From NCBI GenBank assembly GCA_017408885.1, contig JAFQTT010000001.1, forward strand, positions 1-64,000: a DNA stretch of 64,000 bases, in the 5' to 3' direction. Positions 41,780-52,767 of the stretch are shown in pieces. The translations under genes and the position numbers were made by a program. Each line of letters begins with the position of its first letter. The stretch's first letter is position 1. Below the pieces are notes generated by a model that worked only from the letters and a program-made list of their open reading frames with translations, had not been told where the DNA came from and did no database searches. This DNA is from Methanocorpusculum sp. (GTDB lineage: Archaea; Halobacteriota; Methanomicrobia; Methanomicrobiales; Methanocorpusculaceae).

Positions 41780-42634
41780 ATGTACAATGCAGGACTGGTA
41801 CTTGAAGGGGGCTCAATGCGCGGTGTATATACAGCAGGGGTTGTTGATGCATTTCTGGATAATGATATAGAGTTCAGTTCTGTTTACGGAGTGTCAGCCG
41901 GAGCATGCCACGGGGCAAGTCTTGTTTCAAAACAGCGGGGCAGAGCATTTCGTGTGAATGTGGATTACATAGATGATAAGAACTACTGCAGTATCTACAG
42001 TCTGATAAAAACGGGCAATCTGTTCGGGGCAGATATGCTTTTCAATAAAATCCCGAATGAGCTTGATATATATGATCATGCGGCATTTGAGGAATACAAG
42101 GGTAAGTTCTTCGTTGTCGTGACAAACGTCGAGTCAGGCAATGCAGAATATATCCAGATGACGCCTAAATTTATGAGAAACAGAATGGAGTACATGCAGG
42201 CAACCTGTTCTATGCCGCTTGTAGCCCGCATCGTAGAAACAGACGGGTGTCTGTACATGGATGGCTGTATCTCAGATTCTATTCCAATCCGACATGCTGA
42301 GGATGCAGGATATTCAAAGAATGTAGTTGTCAGAACCCGTGTACGCGGCTACCGGAAAGAAGCAAACAAAGCTATGCCGCTTATCAAAATGCGCTATAGA
42401 AAGTATCCGGCATTTGTAAATGGATGTGCAACGAGACATATCAGATACAACGAGACACTTGAATATATTGATGCTGAAGAGAAAGCAGGCAGGGTTTTTG
42501 TGATTGCTCCAACAAAGGACTGCGGAGTTGGTTCTGTCTGTAAAGACAGACAAAAGCTTGAGGCATTCTATGAGATTGGATATCAGGATGCAGCACACCG
42601 CATGGATGAACTGCGGAAGTTTTTGGAAAAATAG
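41780..42634 (+). CDS. Patatin-like phospholipase
   Basis: 284 residues. The oxyanion loop is VLEGGSMRGVYTAGVV, the nucleophile elbow is YGVSAGACHG (GxSxG), and the dyad aspartate lies in YMDGCISDSIPI. This is the RssA/YlbK-like patatin group that hydrolyses acyl esters. It converges on the cdc48 gene with an 8-bp gap. Confidence 0.88.
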   Translation: MYNAGLVLEGGSMRGVYTAGVVDAFLDNDIEFSSVYGVSAGACHGASLVSKQRGRAFRVNVDYIDDKNYCSIYSLIKTGNLFGADMLFNKIPNELDIYDHAAFEEYKGKFFVVVTNVESGNAEYIQMTPKFMRNRMEYMQATCSMPLVARIVETDGCLYMDGCISDSIPIRHAEDAGYSKNVVVRTRVRGYRKEANKAMPLIKMRYRKYPAFVNGCATRHIRYNETLEYIDAEEKAGRVFVIAPTKDCGVGSVCKDRQKLEAFYEIGYQDAAHRMDELRKFLEK

Positions 42635-42642
42635 AAGAGTAT

Positions 42643-45108
42643 CTACTGATACTCAACAAAGTTCTGGACTTCTTTTTGAAGTCCGCCTTTGAACCGCTGA
42701 CGGATTCCTTCGTAATACTCGCGGACACGAGGATTCATTGTCGGATGAACAGAACTCTTTGCCGTTTCAAAGTCAGCAGGAGAGACAAAGTCTGCTCCGC
42801 GCCGAAGAGCAAGCATAGCTGCCTCACGGCAGAGACTTTCTAGGTCTGATCCAACATACCCTTCTGTTTCGCGGGCGAGTTTGTCAAGAAGTTTGTCGCG
42901 TGCAGCATCTTTTACAAGAACACCTTCCTTCGCAAACAAAGATGTAACTATGCGGCGAAGTTCAAATGACGGCATCTCCAAGTCACGCGGGAACTTCTTT
43001 GCGGATGCTAAAACCTGCTTTACAGTCACCTCACGGCCTGAGAGCTTCTTTGAAAGTGTCTCGATATCAGCCTCTGCAATTCCTGACAATCCTTCAAGGA
43101 GCTCACCCATTACAGAACCCTCAAGAGGCATGGTACGGGTATGAACAGCAAGAATTTCTTTTCGATCTTCTACTGATGGCTCTGCAATATAGACAAGTCT
43201 ATCAAAGCGGCCGCTTCGAAGCAGTGCAGGATCGATGATATCAGGTCTGTTGGATGCAGCAAGAACAACAACATCGTTCAACTCCTCAATACCATCCATC
43301 TCTGCTAAAATCTGGTTTAAGACATTCTCTAAGACGCGGCCTCCATCTCCGCTGCCTCTGGACGGAGTAAGAGAGTCTATTTCATCGAAGAAAAGAACGG
43401 AGGGGGCTACCTGACGGGCTTTTTTAAACATCTCGCGAACAGCACGCTCCGATTCTCCAACCCATTTGGATAAAAGCTGAGGGCCTTTTATCGCGATAAA
43501 ATTCGCACCGCTTTCATGGGCTACAGCTTTGGCAATTAAAGTTTTGCCGGTTCCAGGAGGACCATAGAGAAGAACACCTTTTGGCGGTCTGATTCCAAGA
43601 GCTGCAAACTTTTCCTTTCTTGTAAGTGGATACTCAACCGATTCGCGAACATCAGTAAGAGCATTGCCGCATCCGCCAACATCAGCCCATGAAACATCAG
43701 CAGTCTCAAGAGCTATCTCTCGCATGGCAGAAGGTGTTATCTCATGCATTGCAGAGATAAAATCAGCCTTCGTGACCTCAAGGGTTTTTAAAATCTCATC
43801 AGGGATTTTTTCATTCTCAAGACACTTTGAATCGACCTGTCTTCGAAGAGCAATTACTGCTGCCTCACGGGCAAGAGCCGCAAGATCAGCCCCGACAAAA
43901 CCTCTGGATACAGAAGCAAGTGTAGAAAGCAGACGGTCACGGCTGTTTTCATACTTCTGAACAGTACGCTCTGTCGGATGCTGTACCGCATGGAATGCTG
44001 CAGATCCTTCAAGAGGCATGTTTCTTGTGTGGATTTTTAAAATCTCCAGGCGGTCTTCTTCAGAAGGCACACCAATCTCAATCTCGCGATCAAAGCGTCC
44101 CGGACGGCGCAGGGCTGAGTCGATTGAATCAGGACGGTTTGTTGCTCCAATAACAATGACCTGCCCGCGCGATGTGATTCCGTCAAGCATAGTTAAAAGC
44201 TGGGCAACAACACGGCGCTCCACTTCTCCTGTAACCTCCTCGCGGCGGGGTGCGATGGAGTCGAGCTCATCGATGAAGATGATTGACGGAGCTTTTGCTT
44301 CTGCTTCTTCGAACACTTCGCGAAGCTTCTGCTCAGACTCTCCATAGTATTTTGAGATAATCTCAGGGCCTGCTATCGGGTAGAAGTTTGCTCCGCTCTC
44401 GCTTGCGACAGCTTTAGCAATTAAGGTCTTGCCGGTTCCCGGAGGACCGTAGAGGAGAACACCCTTTGGAGGTTCGACACCGATTGTTTCAAAGAGCTCA
44501 GGATGACGAATTGGAAGCTCAATCATCTCGCGTACACGAGCAAGTTCAGTCTTTAGGCCGCCTATATCTTCATAAGTAATCTTCTTCGAACCTTCGAACT
44601 CTGCAATATCATTTATTTCAAAGTCAGTTAATGGACTGATGATACAGGCGTTTTCAGGTTTGAGAGCAGTTACTTTGAACTCAATTATAGGAGTTCCCAT
44701 GAGACGGGTTTTAATCGGCAGAATATCGCCAAGAGAGATTGGGAAATTTATGACGGCAGCCGCATCGAAGTTGTTTCCATCTAATAACTGCTCCGGAACA
44801 CCAGGAGGCGGTGTAAGCTCCACATATACAGCAGGCGCTTCCTTTTCTATTTTGGAAATCGTAACCCGGTCTCCCGGAGAAACACCTGCATTTGCTCTCG
44901 TATATTTGTCGATTCGAACCTTTCCCTGATTCCAGTCCTGAGTTGCAGCCCTCCAGACCTTTGCCGAGGTGATTTTTTCCCCGGTAATTTTTACGATATC
45001 GCCTGGAGATACACCTAAGGTTTCCATCGACTGCGGGTCAAGACGAACTCTGCCGTATCCCTGGTCAGTCGGGTATGCACTGTCTACTTTGAGTGATATA
45101 TCCGCCAT
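42643..45108 (-). CDS. cdc48: Cdc48/VCP-type AAA ATPase
   Basis: 821 residues. Double-psi barrel N domain (about 1-180), then D1 with [35 protein letters not shown] and D2 with [34 protein letters not shown]. Each ring has its sensor and arginine-finger region ([34 protein letters not shown]). This is the archaeal unfoldase feeding the proteasome. D2 carries about 75 residues between [20 protein letters not shown] and [10 protein letters not shown] that are longer than in many homologues. Confidence 0.95.
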   Translation of the reverse strand: MADISLKVDSAYPTDQGYGRVRLDPQSMETLGVSPGDIVKITGEKITSAKVWRAATQDWNQGKVRIDKYTRANAGVSPGDRVTISKIEKEAPAVYVELTPPPGVPEQLLDGNNFDAAAVINFPISLGDILPIKTRLMGTPIIEFKVTALKPENACIISPLTDFEINDIAEFEGSKKITYEDIGGLKTELARVREMIELPIRHPELFETIGVEPPKGVLLYGPPGTGKTLIAKAVASESGANFYPIAGPEIISKYYGESEQKLREVFEEAEAKAPSIIFIDELDSIAPRREEVTGEVERRVVAQLLTMLDGITSRGQVIVIGATNRPDSIDSALRRPGRFDREIEIGVPSEEDRLEILKIHTRNMPLEGSAAFHAVQHPTERTVQKYENSRDRLLSTLASVSRGFVGADLAALAREAAVIALRRQVDSKCLENEKIPDEILKTLEVTKADFISAMHEITPSAMREIALETADVSWADVGGCGNALTDVRESVEYPLTRKEKFAALGIRPPKGVLLYGPPGTGKTLIAKAVAHESGANFIAIKGPQLLSKWVGESERAVREMFKKARQVAPSVLFFDEIDSLTPSRGSGDGGRVLENVLNQILAEMDGIEELNDVVVLAASNRPDIIDPALLRSGRFDRLVYIAEPSVEDRKEILAVHTRTMPLEGSVMGELLEGLSGIAEADIETLSKKLSGREVTVKQVLASAKKFPRDLEMPSFELRRIVTSLFAKEGVLVKDAARDKLLDKLARETEGYVGSDLESLCREAAMLALRRGADFVSPADFETAKSSVHPTMNPRVREYYEGIRQRFKGGLQKEVQNFVEYQ

Positions 45109-45206
45109 ATTATTACATAGGATATCTGACGCGAGGGCACATAAGGGTGTTTCTTGAAGATGCTTCCTACGCTTTATACCCTATGAGAACAAATATAAAA
45201 TAATCT

Positions 45207-45812
45207 ATGACTGAAGAAGGCAGTTCTGTCGCAAACATGATGTGTCTTATGACCAGCCGCATCGAGACAATCGCAAAAGGAATTGACAAAGAGCAGATTG
45301 CATCCTTTGTCCATGCCATTCTGAACGCAAACCGCATCTATGTAATGGGAGCAGGACGTTCAGGACTTGTTGCAAAATCATTTGCCATGCGTCTGATGCA
45401 CACCGGATTTACCTCCTACGTGGTTGGCGAGACCATCACTCCGGCAATTGCCGAGGGTGACTTAATCGTTGCATTCTCCGGTTCCGGAAACACCAAGACC
45501 ATCGGTGATATCGCAGAAACCGCAAAAGGAATCGGCGCAACAGTTGCTCTTGTTTCATCCAATCCGGAGTCACGTATTGGAAGAATCGCAGACTATGTCA
45601 TCAAAGTAGAAACTCAGCGCGATCCGGTAACCTGTGATGCCCACGAGTACGAAATTCGCCAGATGCTCGGAGAGCACCGCTCGTTTGCTCCGCTTGGAAC
45701 TATCTTTGAGACAACATCCTTAATCTTCTCTGACGCCGTCATCTCAACTATTATGAACATGCGCCAGATTGAGGAAAGCGAACTTCAGAAACGCCACACC
45801 AACATCGAGTAA
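45207..45812 (+). CDS. hxlB: 6-phospho-3-hexuloisomerase
   Basis: 201 residues, one SIS domain: YVMGAGRSGLVAKSFAMRLMH and LIVAFSGSGNTKTIGDIAE are the sugar-phosphate sites. It interconverts hexulose-6-phosphate and fructose-6-phosphate in the ribulose monophosphate route that archaea use to make pentoses. The aminotransferase gene follows after 2 bp. Confidence 0.92.
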   Translation: MTEEGSSVANMMCLMTSRIETIAKGIDKEQIASFVHAILNANRIYVMGAGRSGLVAKSFAMRLMHTGFTSYVVGETITPAIAEGDLIVAFSGSGNTKTIGDIAETAKGIGATVALVSSNPESRIGRIADYVIKVETQRDPVTCDAHEYEIRQMLGEHRSFAPLGTIFETTSLIFSDAVISTIMNMRQIEESELQKRHTNIE

Positions 45813-45814
45813 AA

Positions 45815-46924
45815 ATGACTGATTTCGCAAAACGCGTCACATCCATTGACATCTCCGGAATTCGCAAGATGTTCGAGGCAGCAGGTCCAAATGCCATTAA
45901 TATGGGTCTTGGCCAGCCGGACTTCGATACACCGGAGAACATCAAAGCAGCAGCAGTCCGCGCAATCGAAGAAGGCAAAACCGGATACACCAACAACGCC
46001 GGAATCGATGAGCTTCGTGCAGCAGTAGCTGACAAACTGAAGCGTGAAAATGGACTTGAATATACCCCAAAACAGGTCTTAATCACAGCAGGCGGCTCTG
46101 GTGCTCTGCATGCCGCAATCTCGTCTCTGATTGACGAAGGAGACAAGGTTGTCTTCAACAACCCGGGTTTTGTCTCTTACGGATCGCTTGCAAAACTCGC
46201 AGGCGGAGTTCCGGCACCAATCGCCCTTCGCCCTGACTTACACTTAGATGTTGAAGCCCTCAAAGAGGAATTCTCAGATAAAAAGACAAAAGTCATGGTC
46301 TTAAACAGCCCGGCAAACCCTACCGGAATGGTTGAGACAGAAGAAACCATCCGCGCAGTAGTTGAAGCTGCCGCAGACTGCGGAGTAACTGTTCTCTCTG
46401 ATGAAGTCTACGAAAAATTCTGCTACGGAGACACTAAGTTTGTATCAGCCGCAAAGTTTGGAGACAATGTGGTTACAATCAATGCGGTCAGCAAAACCTA
46501 TGCAATGACAGGCTGGCGTGTAGGATTTATGGCCGGAGCAGAGGAGATTGTTGAGCAGGCAGTCAAAATTCAGCAGTACTCGCTTGCGTGCCCAACCTCT
46601 ATTGCACAGTATGCAGCACTTGAGGCATACACCGGAGACCAGTCTTCCGTTGATGCCATGCGTGCCGAATATGCAGCACGCCGCAACCTGCTAATCACTG
46701 GCCTTCGTGAGATGGGAGTTGATGTTGCAATGCCGGAGGGTGCATTCTATGCCTTCCCGAAACTTGACGCAGAAACTGTCTCAAAGATTGTGGCAAACGA
46801 TGTAATTATTACCCCGGGACTTGCCTTCGGAAGCCTTGGCGAGGGTTATGCCCGCATGAGTTATGCAGCATCCCAGGAAAATATCAAAGAAGCGCTGAAG
46901 AGAATTCAGCAGGTGGTTGAATAA
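45815..46924 (+). CDS. PLP-dependent aminotransferase (class I)
   Basis: 369 residues of the aspartate-aminotransferase fold I group. VLNSPANPTGMV, VLSDEVYEKFCY and NAVSKTYAMTGWRVGFM (the pyridoxal lysine) are visible. The amino acid substrate is uncertain (aspartate or aromatic). It sits in a run hxlB-aminotransferase-M42 peptidase with 2-bp gaps, a clear operon. Confidence 0.9.
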   Translation: MTDFAKRVTSIDISGIRKMFEAAGPNAINMGLGQPDFDTPENIKAAAVRAIEEGKTGYTNNAGIDELRAAVADKLKRENGLEYTPKQVLITAGGSGALHAAISSLIDEGDKVVFNNPGFVSYGSLAKLAGGVPAPIALRPDLHLDVEALKEEFSDKKTKVMVLNSPANPTGMVETEETIRAVVEAAADCGVTVLSDEVYEKFCYGDTKFVSAAKFGDNVVTINAVSKTYAMTGWRVGFMAGAEEIVEQAVKIQQYSLACPTSIAQYAALEAYTGDQSSVDAMRAEYAARRNLLITGLREMGVDVAMPEGAFYAFPKLDAETVSKIVANDVIITPGLAFGSLGEGYARMSYAASQENIKEALKRIQQVVE

Positions 46925-46926
46925 AT

Positions 46927-47976
46927 ATGGAACTGAACGAAATTAACGCATTACTTGAAAAGCTCTCAAACGCAAACGGAATCTCAGGTGCAGAAGGTGC
47001 TGTTGCCAAAATCATCCGCGATGAGATTGCACCGTATGTTGATGAAATCAAAACCGACCGTATGGGCAATCTGATTGCTGTAAAGAAAGGTGACGACTTC
47101 AAAATCATGCTCGCAGCCCACATGGACGAGATTGGTCTCATGGTTCAGTACATCGATGAGAAAGGATTCATCAGATTTGTCGGTGTCGGCGGATGGTACA
47201 ACCCGGTCTTAGTCTCCCAGAGAGTAATTCTTCATGGAGAAAAAGGCGACATCCCGGGAGTTCTTGGAATGAAGCCTCCGCACGTGATGGAAGAGGCAGA
47301 TAGAAAGAAACCAATCGAGCTTGCAAATCTCTTCATCGATGTGGGCGCACACTCAGCAGAAGAGGTCGAAGCTATGGGTATCACTGTTGGAACAACAGTT
47401 ACCATTGACCGCGACTATCAGCCGCTTGCAGGAACTGTTGTAACCGGCAAAGCATTAGACAACCGTGTAGGATGTGCGATGCTTATCGGAGCCTTAAAAG
47501 AGATGGAGACAAAACACACCATCTATGCAGTCTTTACCGTTCAGGAAGAGGTTGGTCTCAAAGGTGCAAAGACTGCCGCATTCAGCCTCAACCCGGATGT
47601 AGCGATCGCAACCGATGTGACAATCCCGGGTGATTCACCAGGAATCGAGCGCCGCAAAGCACCTGTTTTCATGGGAGATGGACCAGTCGTTGTCATGGTT
47701 TCTGCATCCGGCAGAGGTCACTTAGCAGACCCGCGCATGGTTGACTGGCTCAAAAAGACTGCCAAGAAGCATGACATCAAGATTCAGCTTGAAGTAGGAG
47801 ACGGCGGAAACACTGATGCTTCTGCCATCAACTTCGAGCGCGGAGGAATTCCAAGTGTCCCTGTTTCTGTTCCGGCACGCTACATCCACTCTCCGGTCGA
47901 AGTCATCGACTTAAAGGATTTACAAGGAGCAATCGAACTTCTTCGTCTTGCAGTCAGAACAAAACCAAACTTCTAA
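46927..47976 (+). CDS. M42 family glutamyl/leucyl aminopeptidase
   Basis: 349 residues. LAAHMDEIGLMVQYID (metal His/Asp), GKALDNRVGCAMLIGAL (bridging Asp), FTVQEEVGLKGAKTAA (Glu base and ligand), ATDVTIPGDSP and the final RYIHSPVEVI (His) show an intact dinuclear site. It forms TET-type dodecamers in other archaea and trims peptides after the proteasome. It is the last gene of its operon, followed by a T-run. Confidence 0.92.
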   Translation: MELNEINALLEKLSNANGISGAEGAVAKIIRDEIAPYVDEIKTDRMGNLIAVKKGDDFKIMLAAHMDEIGLMVQYIDEKGFIRFVGVGGWYNPVLVSQRVILHGEKGDIPGVLGMKPPHVMEEADRKKPIELANLFIDVGAHSAEEVEAMGITVGTTVTIDRDYQPLAGTVVTGKALDNRVGCAMLIGALKEMETKHTIYAVFTVQEEVGLKGAKTAAFSLNPDVAIATDVTIPGDSPGIERRKAPVFMGDGPVVVMVSASGRGHLADPRMVDWLKKTAKKHDIKIQLEVGDGGNTDASAINFERGGIPSVPVSVPARYIHSPVEVIDLKDLQGAIELLRLAVRTKPNF

Positions 47977-47977
47977 C

Positions 47978-47985
47978 TTTTTTTT
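47978..47985 (+). terminator. Oligo-T terminator after the M42 gene
   Basis: Eight consecutive T starting 2 bp after the stop codon. Confidence 0.6.
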
Positions 47986-48040
47986 AGGCACCGTCCCGCC
48001 AACCCTATATCTCTAAACAGCAAATAATATAGAGATTATC

Positions 48041-49627
48041 GTGACCTTCAAAGTCCTTGTCTCTGACCCTCTCGCAGTTGAGGGAGTAAATATCTTAAAA
48101 GAAGTCTGTGAAGTTGATGAGAAAGCTGACCTTTCCGAAGACGAACTCGTAAAGATTATCGGAAACTACGATGCATTAATCGTCCGCTCCGGAACTCAGG
48201 TCACCGCCCGCATCATAGAAGCTGCCGACAAGATGAAATATATCGGCAGAGCAGGTGTCGGTGTCGACAACATTGATACTGAAGCCGCAACCAAGAAGGG
48301 TATTATCGTCTCAAACGCTCCGGAAGGAAACACCCTTGCAGCAACCGAACATACCATTGGAATGATGATGGCTCTTGCCCGCAACATTCCGCAGGCATCC
48401 GCATCCTTAAAGAAGGGTGAGTGGAAGCGTTCCAAGTTCATGGGCAACGAGATGAACGGCAAAGTATTAGGAGTTGTCGGATTTGGAAGAATTGGACGCG
48501 AGGTTGCAAAGCGCGCTCAGGCACTTGAGATGACCGTTATCGCATACGATCCGTTCATCCCGGCAGAAGTTGGAGCAGCTATGGGTGTTGAGATGATGTC
48601 TGTTGCAGAGCTTTTCACCAAGGCAGATGTCATTACTGTCCACACTCCGCTTATCCCGTCCACCACTCACTTAATCAATAAGGACTCCATCGCCACCATG
48701 AAAGACGGTGTTCGCTTAATAAACTGTGCAAGAGGAGGTATCATTGATGAGGCAGCACTCTACGATGCAATCGTTTCTGGAAAGGTCGCAGGTGCAGCAC
48801 TCGATGTTTTCGAGAACGAGCCGCCGACAGATTCCCCGCTGTTAACTCTCGATTCAGTTATAGTTACCCCGCACCTTGGTGCAAGTACTGTTGAAGCACA
48901 GAAGAACGTTGCAATCTCTGTCGCATACCAGTGCCTTGATGTCTTAAACGGAGGCTCTGCAAAGAGTGCAGTCAACGCACCGCTCGTAGCACCTGATGCA
49001 CGCGCAAAGGTTGATGCATACGCACAGCTCGCAGAGAAGATGGGTGCATTAATCGGCCAGATCGCAGAAGCACCAATCACCGAAGCAGAGTTCGCATACT
49101 TAGGCGATGTCGCAGAGCTCAAGCAGAACTTAAAGTACGTTACCCGTCTTGGTGTCAAGGGCATGCTCTCTATGGTCCTCCACGAACCGGTCAACATTGT
49201 AAACGCAGAGTTCGTTGCAAAGGGACGCGGAATGAACATTGTAGAGAAGACCTCTGACGAAGCAGGCGACTACAAGTCTCTTCTTACCTTAACCATCAAA
49301 ACCGAAGCAGGCGAAAAGACTGTTTCCGGTACGGTTACAAAAGAAGGCGGAGCACGCATCATCTCGATTGGTAAGTATAAGACCGATATTGTCCCAGTTG
49401 GAAATGTAATCTTAGCAGACCACATCAACCGCCCTGGTATCATCGGTGTTGTTGGAACCCTCCTTGGAAAGAATAATGTAAACATCTCTTCCATGCAGGT
49501 CGGCGGAGCAAATGTCGGTACAGACTCTCTTATGATTTTAGCAGTCGATTCCGTTGTCGCACCGGAAGTCATGGCAGAAGTCGCATCCGCAGACGGTATT
49601 ACCTCTGCAAAGTTCGTTCAGTTATAA
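48041..49627 (+). CDS. serA: D-3-phosphoglycerate dehydrogenase
   Basis: 528 residues with a GTG start at 48041. NAD motif VVGFGRIGREVAKRAQ, active-site NCARGGIIDEAAL and TPHLGASTVEAQKN (His), then the ASB domain and a C-terminal ACT domain (HINRPGIIGVVGTLLGKNNV). It starts serine synthesis; the ACT domain probably senses serine. A T-run follows at 49642. Confidence 0.95.
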   Translation: MTFKVLVSDPLAVEGVNILKEVCEVDEKADLSEDELVKIIGNYDALIVRSGTQVTARIIEAADKMKYIGRAGVGVDNIDTEAATKKGIIVSNAPEGNTLAATEHTIGMMMALARNIPQASASLKKGEWKRSKFMGNEMNGKVLGVVGFGRIGREVAKRAQALEMTVIAYDPFIPAEVGAAMGVEMMSVAELFTKADVITVHTPLIPSTTHLINKDSIATMKDGVRLINCARGGIIDEAALYDAIVSGKVAGAALDVFENEPPTDSPLLTLDSVIVTPHLGASTVEAQKNVAISVAYQCLDVLNGGSAKSAVNAPLVAPDARAKVDAYAQLAEKMGALIGQIAEAPITEAEFAYLGDVAELKQNLKYVTRLGVKGMLSMVLHEPVNIVNAEFVAKGRGMNIVEKTSDEAGDYKSLLTLTIKTEAGEKTVSGTVTKEGGARIISIGKYKTDIVPVGNVILADHINRPGIIGVVGTLLGKNNVNISSMQVGGANVGTDSLMILAVDSVVAPEVMAEVASADGITSAKFVQL

Positions 49628-49641
49628 TTCTGAACACATTC

Positions 49642-49648
49642 TTTTTTT
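49642..49648 (+). terminator. Oligo-T terminator after serA
   Basis: Seven consecutive T, 14 bp after the stop; it also lies in the convergent gap with radB. Confidence 0.5.
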
Positions 49649-49700
49649 ATATATCATTAATCAACGCGATAACATTGCTTAAAAAAGTCTATGAAAATAG

Positions 49701-50372
49701 TTAGATAGAGGCAGTACCCTCTGCCGTAATCACAAAGTCCCAGTGTTTTCCCTCAGGCTGGGAACGGTGCTTTACAATTACTGCCCGGCGGAACTTTTCG
49801 TGTTTTTCGACCATGATAATGGCCTTTGAGATATGTGAGAGCGATGTTCCGCCAAGGCCGTTTAATCTGTGGCGGTCTATATCCATGAAGACCTGATTGG
49901 TGATGACGGCTGGGATATCATAGCGTTTTGCAATTCCTAAAAGCACCATCATTTGCTGTGAGAGCATGGACAAAGCATCCTTTGATTCAATCTGCTCCAC
50001 GCGGTAGAGAGCCGTTGCCGAGTCAATGACAATCAGTTTTGCGCGACCGCTCTTTACAAGCTTCTCGGATTCAGAAATCATCAGTCCCTGCTCAGCAAAG
50101 GTGTCCGGTTCAAATACATAGAGATTTGCAGCAAGTCTTTCAGTGTCATCTCCTGCTATCTGACTGAAGCGCTCGATTGAGAATCCCTCGGTATCTATGT
50201 AGATAACACCCTCTCCTTTGCGAAGGGTGTTTACCGCGGCCATAAGGCAGAAAGTGCTTTTACCAGAACCGGCTTCTCCTACAAACTGGGTTATCATCTT
50301 CGTCTCGAGGCCTCCGCCCAAAAGCGCATCAAGACCATCAGCTCCTGTTTTCAGTTTTACCGGGAGCTCCAT
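49701..50372 (-). CDS. radB: DNA repair and recombination protein RadB
   Basis: 223 residues, a RecA core without the N-terminal HhH domain of RadA. Walker A GEAGSGKSTFC, Walker B KLIVIDSATALYR, and VITNQVFMD in the L2-adjacent region are seen. It is the archaeal Rad51 paralogue that assists RadA. It is the last gene of the minus-strand cluster and overlaps larC by 16 bp. Confidence 0.93.
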   Translation of the reverse strand: MELPVKLKTGADGLDALLGGGLETKMITQFVGEAGSGKSTFCLMAAVNTLRKGEGVIYIDTEGFSIERFSQIAGDDTERLAANLYVFEPDTFAEQGLMISESEKLVKSGRAKLIVIDSATALYRVEQIESKDALSMLSQQMMVLLGIAKRYDIPAVITNQVFMDIDRHRLNGLGGTSLSHISKAIIMVEKHEKFRRAVIVKHRSQPEGKHWDFVITAEGTASI

Positions 50373-51520
50373 GCTTCCTCCTCAAATATGCGCTTCACAT
50401 CCCTGACAGACACTCCTGCTTCGTCAGCAATTCTTTTGCAGTCATCAAACTCTGCTTTGCGTGAGTAAATCTCGCCATCAATTAACGCATGTTTTACGGA
50501 TGCGGTGTATACCCGCCCATTAATTACAGCAGTCACTGTTTCAGATTTTCGTTCTGCAACAAAGCGCTTTGCCATTGGAATACAGCGCACACCAAGGCTT
50601 CCTGTCTCGCGTGCTAAGAGTTTTGCAAGCCTGACGGAGTCTTTCGGCATGCATACAACTCGTATAAGATGTCCGGCACGCCCTTTTTTCATGATAAGCG
50701 GGGTGATTGATGCATCACGGGCTCCGGCATCCATAAGGCGTGAGATGGTTTCGGCTAAGATTTCTCCAGAGATGTCATCGACGTTTGTTTCAAGGACGTC
50801 AATTGTAGTCTCGTCAGCTGCAGATTCCATCAGATATGCAGTAAGGATATTCGGGTGGTCAGCAGGGTCGCGGCTGCCTGCTCCGCGCCCAAGTGCAATG
50901 ATTTTTCCAGATTTGTCTGCGACAGGGAATGTTGCAGCAAACTCAGAGAGAAGTGCAGCACCAGTTGGTGTGCAGAGTTCTCCTTCGAAGCTTCCGATGA
51001 TAACTTCAAGGGATGAATCTTTTAGAATCTCAGCGGTTGCAGGAGCCGGTACCGGCATTACTCCATGTGAGCAGGTGAGTGTTCCAAACCCTACAGCCAG
51101 AGGGAGGATGCGAACCGCTTCCGGTTTTAATGAGAGAAGAGCAGTACATGAGCCAAGGACATCTGCGATTGCATCGTCTGCGCCTACTTCATGGAAGTGG
51201 ACGTGATGAGACTGGTGTACTGTCTCTTCTGCTTTCTGGATGCGGTCAAAAACGCGTTTTGCAAGAGCTTTAGCTGCTTCAGATGCATCTGAGGCATCGA
51301 TTATTTCTATGATATCTGTGAGTGTTCTATGTGTTTTTCCCGTGTTGGTTTTGATGGACAGTGCAGGGATTCCATTGCGTACTGTCTCTTCGACAGTCGG
51401 GACTGATACGGATTTTATAGCGCGGAATATTTCGTTTCGATCAGCTCCAAGAGCTATGAGTGCGGACATTATCATGTCCCCTGCGGCACCAAAACGCGGG
51501 TCAAATACCAGATACTGCAT
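50357..51520 (-). CDS. larC: Nickel insertion protein LarC (NPN cofactor synthesis)
   Basis: 387 residues. FDPRFGAAGDMIMSALIALG at the start, HHVHFHEVGADDAIADVLG and LETNVDDISGE are the standard LarC blocks; the histidine-rich HHVHFHE is a likely nickel site. LarC inserts nickel to form the nickel-pincer nucleotide used by lactate racemase and its relatives. LarE is two genes upstream in the same cluster; no LarB or LarA is in the window. Confidence 0.9.
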   Translation of the reverse strand: MQYLVFDPRFGAAGDMIMSALIALGADRNEIFRAIKSVSVPTVEETVRNGIPALSIKTNTGKTHRTLTDIIEIIDASDASEAAKALAKRVFDRIQKAEETVHQSHHVHFHEVGADDAIADVLGSCTALLSLKPEAVRILPLAVGFGTLTCSHGVMPVPAPATAEILKDSSLEVIIGSFEGELCTPTGAALLSEFAATFPVADKSGKIIALGRGAGSRDPADHPNILTAYLMESAADETTIDVLETNVDDISGEILAETISRLMDAGARDASITPLIMKKGRAGHLIRVVCMPKDSVRLAKLLARETGSLGVRCIPMAKRFVAERKSETVTAVINGRVYTASVKHALIDGEIYSRKAEFDDCKRIADEAGVSVRDVKRIFEEEAWSSR

Positions 51521-51561
51521 CTTTAGATTATGTTGGTTTTGTGTGGGGATAATTCTGTGGT

Positions 51562-52767
51562 TTAATCAGCCACCAACTCGCGGCGTTCCTTCTGGTAAAC
51601 ATCCCCATCCTTTGCAAGCCAGAGCTCAGCCGACAAAACAGCCGCATCAAGCAGCGCCTCCAAATCAATCCTGCCCTCCTCATGACAAATCTTTTCCGGC
51701 TCAGAACGGGTTGCAGGCTTTTTCGGGACTGCATGACACGTAGTATCTCCCGGAGACTCATGATATGTCCCAATCCTCCTCGCAATTCCGACAATCTCCT
51801 CCTTATCATATGTCAGAAGAGGACGAAGAATTGGAGTCTCCACCGAAGCCGAAATAACCTTCATATTCTGCAAAGTCTGCGAAGCCACCTGTCCCAAATT
51901 CTCACCGGAGACAATACCTTCCAGACGATTGTTTGCCGCAATTTTATCTGCAATGCGCATCATAAACCGCTTACAGAAAAGGCACGTATAGTGAGTATCA
52001 CACGAAGCATAAACTGCATCAAGGAAAGGCTCAACATTTACAATCCAGAGCGGAAATGCACGGCCAGGAGACCATGTGGAAAGAATACGGGCATTATCAA
52101 GCGCCAAGCTGCGGGTTGCAGGCCCTGCCCAGCGCCCGGCATCAGCAAAGACACCAGAGAGAACAACACCTCTTCTCATCATAAGCCATGCAGCAACCGG
52201 AGAATCAATACCTGCTGACAGCAGAACTGCCGAGCGGCCGGCAGTACCAAGCGGAAGACCACCCTGTCCCGGGATTCTGCTGTCGTAGACAATGCCGCCA
52301 TACTCACGGGCTTCCACAAAAATCTCATACTCAGGATTGTCAAGGTCAACAACAAAGCCCGGAATCTCATTCCAGATTGCATCAGCAACAGATGCTGCAA
52401 GCTGCTGGCTTGTAAAGCCCTTTACAAACTGCCTCTTTGCACGGACAGCAAAACTCATACCGGGTTTGAGTTTATCCTTCGCGAGAGCAACAGCGGCTTT
52501 GCCAATCTCTTCAGGAGTGTTTTTGCAGGTTGTACAGATAGAAACATCAACAATTCCAAAAACGCGGGACACTGCTGCGGCAATTTTTTCAGCATCACCA
52601 TAGATAATAATGCGTCCGCGATACTCCTCAATATCATACTCAATCCCGGCACCATCAAGGGCCGCTTTGATATTTCGAAGAAGCGTCTTCATAAACTGCT
52701 TCTTAACCGGCTCAGACTTGAGCCAGAGCTCGCCGATTCTTACCATTACCGCTCTATTTTCCATCAT
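51562..52767 (-). CDS. thiI: tRNA 4-thiouridine synthase-like protein
   Basis: 401 residues: an N-terminal ferredoxin-like and THUMP domain (about 1-165), then a PP-loop domain with VLLSAGIDSPVAAWLM. HYTCLFCKRF gives a CxxC as in methanogen ThiI proteins that bind an iron-sulfur cluster in place of a rhodanese domain. It makes s4U8 in tRNA. It overlaps larE by 4 bp. Confidence 0.9.
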   Translation of the reverse strand: MMENRAVMVRIGELWLKSEPVKKQFMKTLLRNIKAALDGAGIEYDIEEYRGRIIIYGDAEKIAAAVSRVFGIVDVSICTTCKNTPEEIGKAAVALAKDKLKPGMSFAVRAKRQFVKGFTSQQLAASVADAIWNEIPGFVVDLDNPEYEIFVEAREYGGIVYDSRIPGQGGLPLGTAGRSAVLLSAGIDSPVAAWLMMRRGVVLSGVFADAGRWAGPATRSLALDNARILSTWSPGRAFPLWIVNVEPFLDAVYASCDTHYTCLFCKRFMMRIADKIAANNRLEGIVSGENLGQVASQTLQNMKVISASVETPILRPLLTYDKEEIVGIARRIGTYHESPGDTTCHAVPKKPATRSEPEKICHEEGRIDLEALLDAAVLSAELWLAKDGDVYQKERRELVAD